DNA of 25,195 bases, taken from Paraclostridium ghonii (GTDB lineage Bacteria; Bacillota; Clostridia; Peptostreptococcales; Peptostreptococcaceae). Below the pieces are notes generated by a model. It searched no databases, was not told the origin of the DNA, and worked only from the letters and a program-made list of their open reading frames with translations. The translations under genes were made by a program, and so were the position numbers. The stretch covers positions 1-25,195 of the forward strand of contig NZ_JAKEDR010000034.1 of the NCBI RefSeq assembly GCF_023653455.1. Direction: 5' to 3'. Of this stretch, positions 13,457 through 21,341 are shown piece by piece (position 1 is the first letter of the stretch; each line of letters opens with the position of its first letter).

Positions 13457-15196
13457 ATGATAAAAATTGACAACTTGTCCTACTCATTTCCAAACAAAGA
13501 TTTATATAACAATGTTTCATTTACATTAGAAGAAGGTCAACACTGTGCTTTCATAGGAGCTAGTGGTAGTGGAAAAAGTACACTTATAGATATAATTATG
13601 GATCCAGAACGATATGTGTATGATGGTACATTAGAAATAGATCCAAACTTCAAAATTGGATATGTAAGTCAGTTCTTACAAGAAGATAAAAGCAAAGAAA
13701 CTACAGTTTTTGAATATATAGCAGAAGAATTTATAAAATTACAAGAAAAAATTTCATATATATGTACTGAAATGGAAACATCTTCAGATATTGATACGCT
13801 TCTAGAAAAATACCAAGAAGCCTTAGACGCATTTGATGCAATTGATGGTGATGATCATGAAAGCAATATCAATAGAAAACTAAATCTTGCAAACTTAGGA
13901 AATCATAAAGATAAAAAGTTATCTGAAATTAGTGGAGGAGAATTTAAACTTATCCAAATAATTAAGGAAATGCTTAATAATCCTGACTTAATGATTATGG
14001 ATGAACCAGATGTATTTTTAGATTTTGAAAATCTTAATTCTCTAAAGAATTTAATTAATTCTCACAAGAAAACAATACTAGTTATTACACATAATAGATA
14101 TCTACTTAATCATTGTTTTAATAAAATTATACATCTTGAAAATGCACAACTTCAAGAATTTGATGGAAGATATATTGATTATAATTTCTCATTACTTCAA
14201 ACTAAAATTGAATTGCAAGAATTATCTATTGCTGATGATGAAGAAATTGAGAGAAATGAAGCTTTAATCCAAAAGTTAAGAGAAAGAGCAACTTATAATG
14301 CCGAAGCTTCTAACGGAAGAGCTTTAAAAGCTAGAGTTAAAATACAAGAAAGATTAGAAGCTCGTAGAATTAAAGCACCGTTTGTAGATATTAAACAACC
14401 AAATATTAAATTAGACACTGATAACGAAATAGAAGAAACTATTGCTTTAAAAGTTAATGATTATAGAATGGCTTTTGATAAAGTTCTTTTAGAAGATGTT
14501 AATTTTGAAATTAAATCTAATGATAAAGTAGCACTTGTTGGTACAAATGGGGTTGGTAAAACAACTATACTTAGAGAAATATTCAAAAATGATAATAAAT
14601 CTATTGAAATAAATGATGATATTAAGATAGCTTATTTATCTCAGGTACAATCAGAAATCTTAGACGACTCTAACACAATATTTAAAGAATTTTCCGAGCT
14701 AGGATTTGAAAGTCGTAGAGTTGTTAGAAGATATATTTCAAATTACGGTTTTGGGCAAGATGCTATTGAACAAAAGATAAAAGATTTATCTGGTGGAGAA
14801 AAAAATATTCTTCAATTAGCTAAAGTATCATATATTAAGGCAAATATGTTACTTTTAGATGAACCAACAAGTCATCTAGATACTTATTCTCAAATAGCAC
14901 TTGAAAAAGCTATAAAAGATTATGATGGTGCAATTTTAATGGTTTCTCATGATTACCAATTTATAAATAATTGCATGGATTATGTTTTAATGATTGAAGA
15001 TAAGAAAATTAGAAAAGTTAGTATGAAAAAGTTTAGAAAGATGATTTATGCTAATCATTTTGATAAAGACTATTTAGAAATTGAAGAAAAGAAAAAATTA
15101 GTTGAAACAAAAATATCAAAGGCTTTAAGCGATATGGATTTTGAACTTGCTAAAGTTTTATGCCAAGACTTAGAAGAGCTGATTAAGTTACTTTAA
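13457..15196 (+). CDS. cplR: ABC-F ribosomal protection protein, CplR-like
   Basis: A 579-residue soluble protein with two ATPase domains and no membrane part, as in ABC-F factors that displace antibiotics from the ribosomal peptidyl-transferase centre. The first domain has Walker A GASGSGKST (34-42), signature ISGGEF and an unusual Walker B end MDEPDVFLD. The second has GTNGVGKTT, LSGGEKN and LLLDEPTSHLD. Between them lies the charged linker (IERNEALIQKLRERATYN ... ALKARVKIQERLEARRIK) that reaches the drug site. Start at 13457 after GAGAGG. Overall sequence and the deviant first Walker B recall CplR, which gives clostridia intrinsic resistance to lincosamides, pleuromutilins and streptogramin A (known for the family). 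A leader terminator directly upstream supports drug-induced expression. The family call is from memory of the sequence type. Confidence 0.8.
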   Translation: MIKIDNLSYSFPNKDLYNNVSFTLEEGQHCAFIGASGSGKSTLIDIIMDPERYVYDGTLEIDPNFKIGYVSQFLQEDKSKETTVFEYIAEEFIKLQEKISYICTEMETSSDIDTLLEKYQEALDAFDAIDGDDHESNINRKLNLANLGNHKDKKLSEISGGEFKLIQIIKEMLNNPDLMIMDEPDVFLDFENLNSLKNLINSHKKTILVITHNRYLLNHCFNKIIHLENAQLQEFDGRYIDYNFSLLQTKIELQELSIADDEEIERNEALIQKLRERATYNAEASNGRALKARVKIQERLEARRIKAPFVDIKQPNIKLDTDNEIEETIALKVNDYRMAFDKVLLEDVNFEIKSNDKVALVGTNGVGKTTILREIFKNDNKSIEINDDIKIAYLSQVQSEILDDSNTIFKEFSELGFESRRVVRRYISNYGFGQDAIEQKIKDLSGGEKNILQLAKVSYIKANMLLLDEPTSHLDTYSQIALEKAIKDYDGAILMVSHDYQFINNCMDYVLMIEDKKIRKVSMKKFRKMIYANHFDKDYLEIEEKKKLVETKISKALSDMDFELAKVLCQDLEELIKLL

Positions 15197-15253
15197 GTAA
15201 TTCATTATCTAAAGTGATAAAATTATAAATAAAATATTGAATAAGATAATATG

Positions 15254-15297
15254 AAATTAATCCCACTATGTTTAATGCGTAGAGGGATTAATTTTTA
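15254..15297. terminator. Bidirectional terminator between cplR and prfC
   Basis: AAATTAATCCC pairs with GGGATTAATTTTT across a loop of about 17 bases with an inner CTA/TAG pair. It serves both convergent genes. Confidence 0.8.
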
Positions 15298-15301
15298 TTG
15301 T

Positions 15302-16900
15302 TTATAAAGAAGTTTCTCTTAAAACTAAACCTTCGTTTCTCTCAAGAAGATGTCTAATAGACCATTCATTTTGGAATAACAATACTGGATTTCTATTTTT
15401 ATCTTCAACTAGTATTGTATCCATTGTCATTGAAAGCTTATCAGAATTGAAAGTATCAGCTTCAATCCAACGTATATAACGGTAAGGTAGTGTGTTCATT
15501 ATCATATCAACACCATATTCTTGTTTTAGACGATATTCTAAAACCTCAAATTGAAGAACTCCAACTACTCCTACGATAAGTTCTTCCATACCAAAATTAG
15601 GTTGTTTGTAAATCTGAATTGCACCTTCTTCTGATAATTGTGTAAGACCTTTTAAGAACTGTTTTCTTTTAAGAGCATTCTTTGTAGATACTCTTGCAAA
15701 ATGCTCAGGAGCAAATTGTGGGATACCAGTGTATTGTAAATTTGATTGTTTTTCACTTAATGTATCACCAATATTGAATATTCCTGGATCATGTATACCT
15801 ATAATATCCCCTGGGTAAGCTGAATCTATTATAACACGGTCTTGTGCTACAAACTGTTGAGGTTGTGAAAGTTTAACCTTTTTATTTCTTTGTACATGAG
15901 TTACTGTCATACCTTTTTCAAATTTACCAGAGCAAATTCTAAGGAATGCAATTCTATCTCTATGAGATTTATCCATATTAGCTTGAATTTTAAATATAAA
16001 TCCTGAGAAATTATTAGAATTAGGGTCAATATCACCTAAATTACTGCTACGAGGACTTGGTGGCGCTGTTATTTCTAGGAATGATTCTAAAAATGGTTCT
16101 ACACCAAAGTTAGTAAGCGCACTTCCGAAAAATACAGGTGTCAATTCACCATTTAATATTGTGTCTAAATCAAAATTATCTCCAGCAATATCTAAAAGTT
16201 CAATATCCTCTAGTAGTTTTTCATGAAGTTCATTACCTAATAAAGTATTAAATTTTTCATCAGATATATCTCCAGTTGTAGATTTAGCAATAGATTGTCC
16301 ATGATTACCATCATCAAATAGTTCAACTTGATTTTTATGACGGTTAAACACACCTTTGAATTCTTTACCAGAACCTATTGGCCAGTTTACTGGACAAGAG
16401 CGAATTCCTAAGACATTTTCAATATCTTCAAGTAGCTCAAATGGATCTTTCCCTTGACGGTCCATTTTATTGATAAATGTGAAAATTGGAATTCCTCTCA
16501 TTTTACAAACTTGGAATAATTTCTTTGTCTGATCTTCAACACCTTTAGCAGAGTCAATAACCATTACTGCACTGTCTGCTGCCATAAGAGTTCTGTAAGT
16601 GTCTTCACTGAAATCTTGATGGCCTGGAGTGTCAAGAATATTTATGCAAAAGTTATTATATTCAAATTGAAGAACGCTTGATGCAACAGATATACCTCTT
16701 TGTTTTTCAATTTCCATCCAGTCAGATACTGCATGTTTTTGAGATCTTCTTGATTTAACAGATCCTGCTTCACGAATGGCACCACCATATAATAGAAACT
16801 TTTCAGTTAATGTAGTTTTTCCTGCATCGGGATGGGAAATGATTGCGAAGGTTCTTCTTCTTTTAACTTCATTAATCAAACTTAAATTTTGTTCTGTCAT
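15302..16900 (-). CDS. prfC: Peptide chain release factor 3 (RF3)
   Basis: A 532-residue translational GTPase that removes RF1/RF2 from the ribosome after peptide release. The length equals that of the family. The GTP site is complete: SHPDAGKTTLTE (G1), RGISVASSV (G2), DTPGHQDF (G3), NKMDR (G4). RF3-specific stretches include RRSQKHAVSDWMEIEKQRGI, CPVNWPIGSGKEFKGVFNR and GVVGVLQFEVLEYRLKQEYG. The ATG at 16900 has AAAGGAT ahead of it. It is transcribed alone from a good promoter (16963-16991). It is convergent with cplR, so two factors working on the ribosome lie side by side by chance or by shared history. Confidence 0.95.
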   Translation of the reverse strand: MTEQNLSLINEVKRRRTFAIISHPDAGKTTLTEKFLLYGGAIREAGSVKSRRSQKHAVSDWMEIEKQRGISVASSVLQFEYNNFCINILDTPGHQDFSEDTYRTLMAADSAVMVIDSAKGVEDQTKKLFQVCKMRGIPIFTFINKMDRQGKDPFELLEDIENVLGIRSCPVNWPIGSGKEFKGVFNRHKNQVELFDDGNHGQSIAKSTTGDISDEKFNTLLGNELHEKLLEDIELLDIAGDNFDLDTILNGELTPVFFGSALTNFGVEPFLESFLEITAPPSPRSSNLGDIDPNSNNFSGFIFKIQANMDKSHRDRIAFLRICSGKFEKGMTVTHVQRNKKVKLSQPQQFVAQDRVIIDSAYPGDIIGIHDPGIFNIGDTLSEKQSNLQYTGIPQFAPEHFARVSTKNALKRKQFLKGLTQLSEEGAIQIYKQPNFGMEELIVGVVGVLQFEVLEYRLKQEYGVDMIMNTLPYRYIRWIEADTFNSDKLSMTMDTILVEDKNRNPVLLFQNEWSIRHLLERNEGLVLRETSL

Positions 16901-16962
16901 TTTTTATCATCCTTTATTTTAATTTTATGATTATCCAAATATAAAAAACTATAACCCTATTG

Positions 16963-16991
16963 ATATTATAATTTTATTGCAAAACTGTCAA
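16963..16991 (-). promoter_or_regulatory. Promoter of prfC
   Basis: On the minus strand a perfect TTGACA (16986-16991), then TAATAT (16963-16968) at 17 bp, or TATAAT (16965-16970) at 15 bp. Confidence 0.7.
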
Positions 16992-17210
16992 TATAGAAAC
17001 TAACTAAATTATAGCAAGAAGAAGACTTAGTAATAAAATCATAAGGAAACCACAAAGCAAGGATGATATAGTAGATGTATTCCAAGTGAGAATAGAATTT
17101 CTCATTTGTTTAAACCAAAGTTAATATATTATTTATATATTTATAAAAACTACATTATTATGTATAATTATAAGTAGAAGGTATTAATTTTATAAAAGAA
17201 GGTGAGATAG
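16992..17210. other. Intergenic stretch before the toxin-antitoxin pair
   Basis: Part of the 310-bp gap 16901-17210. It holds a hairpin AAGTGAGAA (17084-17092) / TTCTCATTT (17099-17107) with one G-T pair. A stretch open for about 38 codons (about 17,010-17,120) has no start codon and may be a gene remnant. A TATAAT (17163-17168) with a weak TTTATA at 17 bp is the likely promoter of the 17211 gene. Confidence 0.4.
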
Positions 17211-17609
17211 ATGAGAATCATAGATGAAAAAATAAAAATACATATAATTAATTTAATACTTAATAATAGCGAAATAAAAATCTATGCTATATATGTTTTT
17301 GGAAGCTATGGAACTTCTTATGAAAGAGATGATAGTGATATAGATATAGCTATAATAACAGATAAGAATTTATCTATATCAAAGAGATATAAACTAAAAG
17401 AAATTTTAGTTAATAGTCTAGAAATAGAAGTTGATTTATCTATTTTATATAAACATAAATCAAATCTAATGATGAATGTATTATCACAAGGTTTATTAAT
17501 ATATGAAAGTAATGATTATAATGTGAAATTTGATGAAATATATGAAGATTTAGAATTTGATTATTATTTTATGGAAAGTTATACAGAGGAGATTAATAAA
17601 TATGTATAA
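17211..17609 (+). CDS. mntA: MntA-type nucleotidyltransferase antitoxin
   Basis: A 132-residue minimal nucleotidyltransferase. The catalytic motif GS-X10-D-x-D is exact: G31-S32 ... D43-I44-D45, in GSYGTSYERDDSDIDIAI. A third acidic residue, D75, stands in EIEVDLSIL as the fold requires. In this family MntA transfers AMP to a tyrosine of its HepT partner and so silences it (known for the Shewanella system). The partner gene overlaps by 8 bp, with antitoxin first as in characterised pairs. AAGGTGAG (17200-17207) precedes the ATG. An alternative role as a drug nucleotidyltransferase is unlikely given the small size and partner. Confidence 0.88.
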   Translation: MRIIDEKIKIHIINLILNNSEIKIYAIYVFGSYGTSYERDDSDIDIAIITDKNLSISKRYKLKEILVNSLEIEVDLSILYKHKSNLMMNVLSQGLLIYESNDYNVKFDEIYEDLEFDYYFMESYTEEINKYV

Positions 17610-18039
17610 TATTAATAGATTAAACTTAATAAAAATAGATATGGATGACTGTATATACAAGTTAGAAAGATTTGAAGAGAACTATAATCTAATTAAAGGA
17701 AATATGGAATTAGAGATATATTTACAGGAATCATTTAGAAGTTATATAAGGTCATTTCAAGAACTTACAATAAAATTATTAGCGCACACATCTAAGGGGC
17801 TTTACACACCTAAGGATAAGTTTAAGTATGAAGATATCATTGATATGCATTATCAAAATAACAGATTACCAAATGTAGATACAGACTTTTTAAAAGAGTT
17901 AAGATTTTTTAGAAATGAAGTAGCTCATGGATATGAGTATCCAGATTTTCAAGCGGTTTATGAGTTTTATAACGAGAATAAAGAAGGTTTTAAGAAAGTA
18001 TCACAGTGTATAACTTTATTAATTAGAGATTTTCAGTAA
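17602..18039 (+). CDS. hepT: HepT-type HEPN ribonuclease toxin
   Basis: A 145-residue, all-helical HEPN protein. The active motif R-X4-H-X-Y is present as RNEVAHGY (R104, H109, Y111): Arg and His are the RNA-cutting pair and Tyr is the residue that MntA adenylylates in the known system. The start at 17602 is set by GAGGAG (17586-17591) about ten bases ahead and by its 8-bp overlap with mntA. HEPN/MNT pairs are type VII toxin-antitoxin systems and several act in phage defence or plasmid upkeep. The pair lies in plain chromosome here with a gap of degraded sequence behind it, which fits gain by transfer. A first terminator stands about 260 bp downstream. Confidence 0.87.
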   Translation: MYNINRLNLIKIDMDDCIYKLERFEENYNLIKGNMELEIYLQESFRSYIRSFQELTIKLLAHTSKGLYTPKDKFKYEDIIDMHYQNNRLPNVDTDFLKELRFFRNEVAHGYEYPDFQAVYEFYNENKEGFKKVSQCITLLIRDFQ

Positions 18040-18486
18040 ATCAAAAATGAATTAACTTATGCAATATTGATTGTAATTAGGCTAATATAACGAGTGTAGT
18101 AAAATATGATTTTATGTTGAAAAAATAAAAGTATGAAAAATTATATATAAATAGATAAGTTTTGTGCTTTATGGGACATTTATCATACGAAAGATAGGAG
18201 ATATGTTTATGAATATATTTTTTTAGTAATTAATTTAGTAATTTTTAGTGCATTTAATTTATAGATTTAGTATGAGGTTTAAGTATAGTTTTAATTAAAA
18301 CAGCTCCTGGATCAACTGGGAGCTATTTTTATAATCTCAATTACGTAAATAGGTGATGATGTTGCTTCTTAGAAAAAATGTAGTTTTAAAACGATAAATT
18401 CTTAAATAGAGAATATAAAAAATCAATATATGTAATTGTAAATTATACTTAGTAAACTAATAGTTTAATAATGAGGAGTATTTATA
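18040..18486. other. Long gap with a terminator and a broken small ORF
   Basis: No intact gene seen in this part of the 743-bp gap (18040-18782). At 18209 an ATG, eight bases after AGGAG (18196-18200), begins MNIFF and stops. Adding one T to the run of seven T's at 18218-18224 would extend it as a hydrophobic peptide (LVINLVIFSAFNL). It may be a decayed small membrane-protein gene. The terminator at 18302-18330 follows. From 18331 to 18470 the sequence is AT-rich with nothing I can name. Confidence 0.4.
18302..18330 (+). terminator. Rho-independent terminator
   Basis: AGCTCC (18302-18307) pairs with GGAGCT (18319-18324), followed by ATTTTT. Confidence 0.8.
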
Positions 18487-18604
18487 ATGGAAAAATATTT
18501 AGGGAAAAAGGTTGATGTAATTATTAATACATCCTTTTGACTCTAAAAAGGCATTAAAAGAAGAAGAAGGTTTTTATTCTGCAATTATAAAAAATTTAAT
18601 CTGA
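18487..18604 (+). pseudogene. Frameshifted small gene remnant
   Basis: GAGGAG ahead of ATG (18487) gives MEKYLGKKVDVIINTSF and a stop at 18538-18540. The +1 frame from 18530 goes on as HPFDSKKALKEEEGFYSAII to a stop at 18602-18604. Joining the two frames gives a protein of about 38-39 residues, so one base has probably been gained or two lost near 18,520-18,530. The start recalls small proteins beginning GKKVxVxIDRP, but no family can be claimed. A strong terminator follows at 18651. It may also be a genuine 17-residue peptide. Confidence 0.4.
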
Positions 18605-18650
18605 TATAAAAAATAGACTGGGAATTATTTAGTATACTTATAACTATTGG

Positions 18651-18694
18651 CTGTAAATATGTTTATGAAAATATAAACTATTTACAGTTTTTTT
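18651..18694 (+). terminator. Strong rho-independent terminator
   Basis: CTGTAAATA-T-GTTTAT (18651-18666) pairs with ATAAACTATTTACAG (to 18687), one bulged base, followed by seven T's. Confidence 0.9.
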
Positions 18695-18782
18695 GTATTA
18701 CATAATATTAAATTTTCGTAGTAACCTAAAAAATTAGATAGCATAAAATAATATAATTGAAAAATCTAATTGGAGGATAATT

Positions 18783-19490
18783 ATGAATAATTTAACTGAA
18801 AAAGTTATGGTAGATTTTGCAAATGGAAATATAACTGGGGCGAATTCAAAAGATGATGTAACTTTAATAGGAATTTCACCATACAAAGGAAGTTCCTATG
18901 TAAATGATATAGAAATTGTGGTAAAACAAGAAAATGGCAAATCTACATCAATTAAGTTTCCATATAGTGGATACGATATGCAACTTTTTTTAGGAGATTT
19001 TACCGGGGATAATAAATCAGATATAATGGTAAGAGGTGGATTTGGAGGTTCTGGAGGATTTGAAATTGGAGTTATATATAAATATGAAAATGAAAAGTTA
19101 ATAGAGATTTTTAATCAAAATTCTTTTTATGAAAACAATAAGTGCCAGGCTGCTTATAAAGATAATTATAAGCTAAACATCAATTGTGGGAAAAATAAAT
19201 ATACAGTGAATTTAGCATCAAGACCTAAGGAATATTTGGATTTAATATATACTTCAGATGGGAAGGTTAAACCTACATATGAGCCATATGTAGATGCACC
19301 AAGTGCAATACTTCCAACAAAACAAATATATAATAATTTTTATGAACTCATTATATTACAAAGAGTAGTTGGGCTAGTAAATTCTGACACATTAGCATCA
19401 ATTCAAACTTTATTAAGCTTAGAAAATAGTAAAAATAATATAATATACAAAGGGTTATTATTCTTACCAGGTGAAGATACTGAAAACTAA
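18783..19490 (+). CDS. VCBS/FG-GAP-like protein of unknown function
   Basis: A 235-residue protein with GGAGG (18772-18776) before the ATG. It has no signal peptide and no membrane segment, so it is probably cytoplasmic or a spore-layer protein. The centre, QLFLGDFTGDNKSDIMVRGG followed by FGGSGGFEIGVIYKYEN, is a calcium-type D-x-D-x-N-x-x-D loop typical of VCBS/FG-GAP beta-propeller repeats; only one clear repeat is seen. Earlier, LIGISPYKGSSYVNDIEIVV, and later, KQIYNNFYELIILQRVVGLV, look like conserved clostridial segments, and I recall similar 'VCBS repeat-containing' proteins in this group without a known role. It stands alone between a strong terminator and hsmR. Confidence 0.65.
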   Translation: MNNLTEKVMVDFANGNITGANSKDDVTLIGISPYKGSSYVNDIEIVVKQENGKSTSIKFPYSGYDMQLFLGDFTGDNKSDIMVRGGFGGSGGFEIGVIYKYENEKLIEIFNQNSFYENNKCQAAYKDNYKLNINCGKNKYTVNLASRPKEYLDLIYTSDGKVKPTYEPYVDAPSAILPTKQIYNNFYELIILQRVVGLVNSDTLASIQTLLSLENSKNNIIYKGLLFLPGEDTEN

Positions 19491-19542
19491 AAAGATAAAG
19501 ATTATAGCAAATATATTCATATCTTTTCGTACTGTTTTTTAT

Positions 19543-19579
19543 TATATTGTTTACAATATATAAATAAATGTATTATATA
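19543..19579 (+). promoter_or_regulatory. hsmR promoter with palindromic operator
   Basis: TATATTG-TTTA-CAATATA (19543-19560) is a perfect inverted repeat. A -35-like TTTACA (19550-19555) lies inside it, with TATATA (19574-19579) 18 bp further on. This placing suits autorepression by the MarR-type regulator encoded 46 bp downstream. Confidence 0.5.
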
Positions 19580-19624
19580 AAGTATATAAGAAAAAACAAT
19601 ATAGATATAAATATGGAGGTAATC

Positions 19625-20044
19625 ATGAGCGATTCATTTAAAATATTAATGTTAATAAAAGAAATATATTCAAAGTCTATGTGTAAAATAGAATGGGGAT
19701 TATCTGAAAGTGGCTTAACTCATCAACAAATAATGGTATTAAAGCTTGTTGCGCATAACAAAGAAATAAATATAAGCCAATTATGCAATAAAATGTATTT
19801 ATCAAAAGGAACAGTATCTGGAATTGTAAATAGGCTTGAACAAGCTGATTATATAAAAAAAGTAAAATACGATAATGATAAAAGAAACACATATATACAA
19901 TTTTCAACTAAAGGATTTGAGTTTGCAAAATATTTTAGAAAAAAATCAGAAGAAACTTTTGAAAATATATTTGGAGATCTAAATGAAGAAGAAAAAGAGG
20001 AAATTATTAAATCGTTAAATTTATTAAAAAATAAATTGGAATAA
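19625..20044 (+). CDS. hsmR: MarR-family regulator, HsmR-like (heme-responsive)
   Basis: A 139-residue MarR protein. I chose the ATG at 19625 because GGAGG (19615-19619) lies just before it; the longer frame starting at 19568 is not supported. The winged helix-turn-helix spans about 49-95 (NISQLCNKMYLSKGTVSGIV, then wing KYDNDKRNTYIQFSTKG), flanked by dimer helices. The next gene encodes an HsmA-type membrane protein. In C. difficile this pair is known as HsmRA: HsmR binds heme and releases the operon, and HsmA holds heme at the membrane and lowers oxidative damage. The symbol is given by pair and order; the heme ligands cannot be confirmed here. Palindromes lie at both promoters. Confidence 0.75.
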   Translation: MSDSFKILMLIKEIYSKSMCKIEWGLSESGLTHQQIMVLKLVAHNKEINISQLCNKMYLSKGTVSGIVNRLEQADYIKKVKYDNDKRNTYIQFSTKGFEFAKYFRKKSEETFENIFGDLNEEEKEEIIKSLNLLKNKLE

Positions 20045-20048
20045 TTGT

Positions 20049-20108
20049 TTGACAAATTATAAAAGGGGGTATAAGATGATTATAGTAAAATAGTTTGCAT
20101 GCGAACTA
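20049..20108 (+). promoter_or_regulatory. hsmA promoter and near-palindromic operator
   Basis: TTGACA (20049-20054), 17-bp spacer, TAAGAT (20072-20077). The 18-bp near-palindrome TAGTTTGCATGCGAACTA (20091-20108, one mismatched pair) lies just past the start site, where a bound repressor would block transcription. The hsmA ATG is 17 bp further on. Confidence 0.6.
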
Positions 20109-20124
20109 ATATGGAGGGATAATT

Positions 20125-20520
20125 ATGAGTTTTAAATTAATAGTAGCTATAATAGCTATAACATTAGCCTTAGTATTTTATACAATAGGTGTATTTAGTG
20201 AAAGAAAAGCTAAAGTTTTAAAGAAAAATCATGTAATAACATTTTATTTAGGACTGATTTGTGATACAACAGGGACGTTGGTAATGAGCCAAATTGCTAA
20301 AACAGGAGTTAGTGGAATTTCACCAACAGCACAAATGATACACGGTATAACAGGGACTGTAGCAATATTACTAATGTTATTCCATGCAGTATGGGCAACT
20401 TGGGTACTTTATAAAAATGACACTGAAAAACAAAGAGTATTCCATAAATTTAGTATATTTGTTTGGTATGTATGGTTAATTCCATATGTAATAGGAGCAA
20501 TTATAGGAATGTCACATTAG
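20125..20520 (+). CDS. hsmA: HsmA-like membrane protein (TIGR03987 family)
   Basis: A 131-residue protein with four membrane segments (about 5-24, 37-55, 68-92, 108-127). Histidines near membrane ends (KKNHVITFYLGLICDTTGTL, AQMIHGITGTVAILLMLFHA, RVFHKFSIFVWYVW) are candidate heme ligands. The C. difficile HsmA binds heme and protects against heme and oxidative stress (known for the family). GGAGGG (20113-20118) precedes the ATG. It follows the MarR-type gene by 80 bp but has its own promoter and operator, and a perfect terminator closes it. Confidence 0.8.
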   Translation: MSFKLIVAIIAITLALVFYTIGVFSERKAKVLKKNHVITFYLGLICDTTGTLVMSQIAKTGVSGISPTAQMIHGITGTVAILLMLFHAVWATWVLYKNDTEKQRVFHKFSIFVWYVWLIPYVIGAIIGMSH

Positions 20521-20543
20521 TATTACAAATTTAAAATTTACAA

Positions 20544-20579
20544 AAAAGTACTATCTCGAAATATTGAGATAGTACTTTT
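20544..20579. terminator. Bidirectional terminator
   Basis: Perfect 14-bp stem AAAAGTACTATCTC (20544-20557) / GAGATAGTACTTTT (20566-20579) between hsmA and the convergent TetR gene. Confidence 0.9.
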
Positions 20580-20581
20580 GA

Positions 20582-21136
20582 TTAATACCAATTTGTAACT
20601 AGAAAGTCAGCTATATTTTCAAATGGTAAACTTTCAGCTTTTAGTAAACCTTGAATAACTAGTCCATCAACTATTGAAACTAGTAAAAATGAAAGAGCTT
20701 CAGCGTCTTTTGAGCTTATTTTAATAATTTCTGATTTTAATGTATGTCTCCATTCTATATATTTTAATTTAATCTGCTTTCTTAAAGTTTCATTTCCCGT
20801 AATAGCTTCGCAAACAACATACATATGTATTCTACCTTGATTTTCTATATCCGATATTTTTTCCATTATTAAGTTTATAATTTGTTCTTTATGGTTGTTG
20901 CGATCCATGCCTTGAATACATTTAAGTATAGATTCAGTTATTGCATTTAAGTGAATATTAGCAATTTCAGATATCAAATCATCCTTTGATGAATAGTGAT
21001 AATATAATGTACCTTTACTTATATTTACAGCTTTTGCTATATCAGATAAACTAGTATTTTTGATTCCGTTTTTTGTGATTAATTCTGTTGCAGACAATAG
21101 AATATTTTCTTTCATATTAGTATTATTTGATTTCAT
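20582..21136 (-). CDS. TetR/AcrR-family regulator
   Basis: A 184-residue TetR-type repressor. The ATG at 21136 is chosen over one ten codons upstream because AAAGG stands about nine bases ahead. The DNA-binding helix-turn-helix is plain at about 28-52 (TSLSDIAKAVNISKGTLYYH followed by YSSKDDL). The rest is the helical ligand-binding and dimer part (LNAITESILKCIQG ... SFLLVSIVDGLVIQGLLKAE). It is divergent from the degV-type gene, and a TCGGTCGACCGA palindrome stands in front of that gene, so it probably represses it and may react to a lipid-like ligand. The promoter is a perfect consensus (21179-21207). Confidence 0.88.
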   Translation of the reverse strand: MKSNNTNMKENILLSATELITKNGIKNTSLSDIAKAVNISKGTLYYHYSSKDDLISEIANIHLNAITESILKCIQGMDRNNHKEQIINLIMEKISDIENQGRIHMYVVCEAITGNETLRKQIKLKYIEWRHTLKSEIIKISSKDAEALSFLLVSIVDGLVIQGLLKAESLPFENIADFLVTNWY

Positions 21137-21178
21137 AAGGTCAACCTTTCTACAATTAACTGCCATTTTAATAAAATA

Positions 21179-21207
21179 ATTATAATCTTATAAATTTTCA
21201 TTGTCAA
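21179..21207 (-). promoter_or_regulatory. Consensus promoter of the TetR gene
   Basis: On the minus strand TTGACA (21202-21207), 17 bp, TATAAT (21179-21184): both boxes exact. Confidence 0.8.
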
Positions 21208-21256
21208 CAAAGTAACATGCAGTAAGAATATGTTAAAAATAAGATTTTTTTAATGA

Positions 21257-21312
21257 TTGACTTTGATAAAAATCAAATGTACAATTAAATAAAACATATA
21301 TCGGTCGACCGA
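21257..21312 (+). promoter_or_regulatory. degV promoter with TetR-type operator
   Basis: TTGACT (21257-21262), 17 bp, TACAAT (21280-21285). The perfect 12-bp palindrome TCGGTCGACCGA (21301-21312), followed by CCGAC, lies about 15 bp past the -10 box. The GC-rich core stands out in this AT-rich DNA and is like known operators of TetR-family repressors. Confidence 0.7.
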
Positions 21313-21341
21313 CCGACTAAATGAATTAAGGAGATATATTA

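Noticed and set aside
20070..20092. Mini-ORF (M-I-I-V-K) after GGGGG before hsmA
   Set aside because: It overlaps the -10 box of the hsmA promoter, so it would not be on the hsmA transcript; five codons prove nothing.
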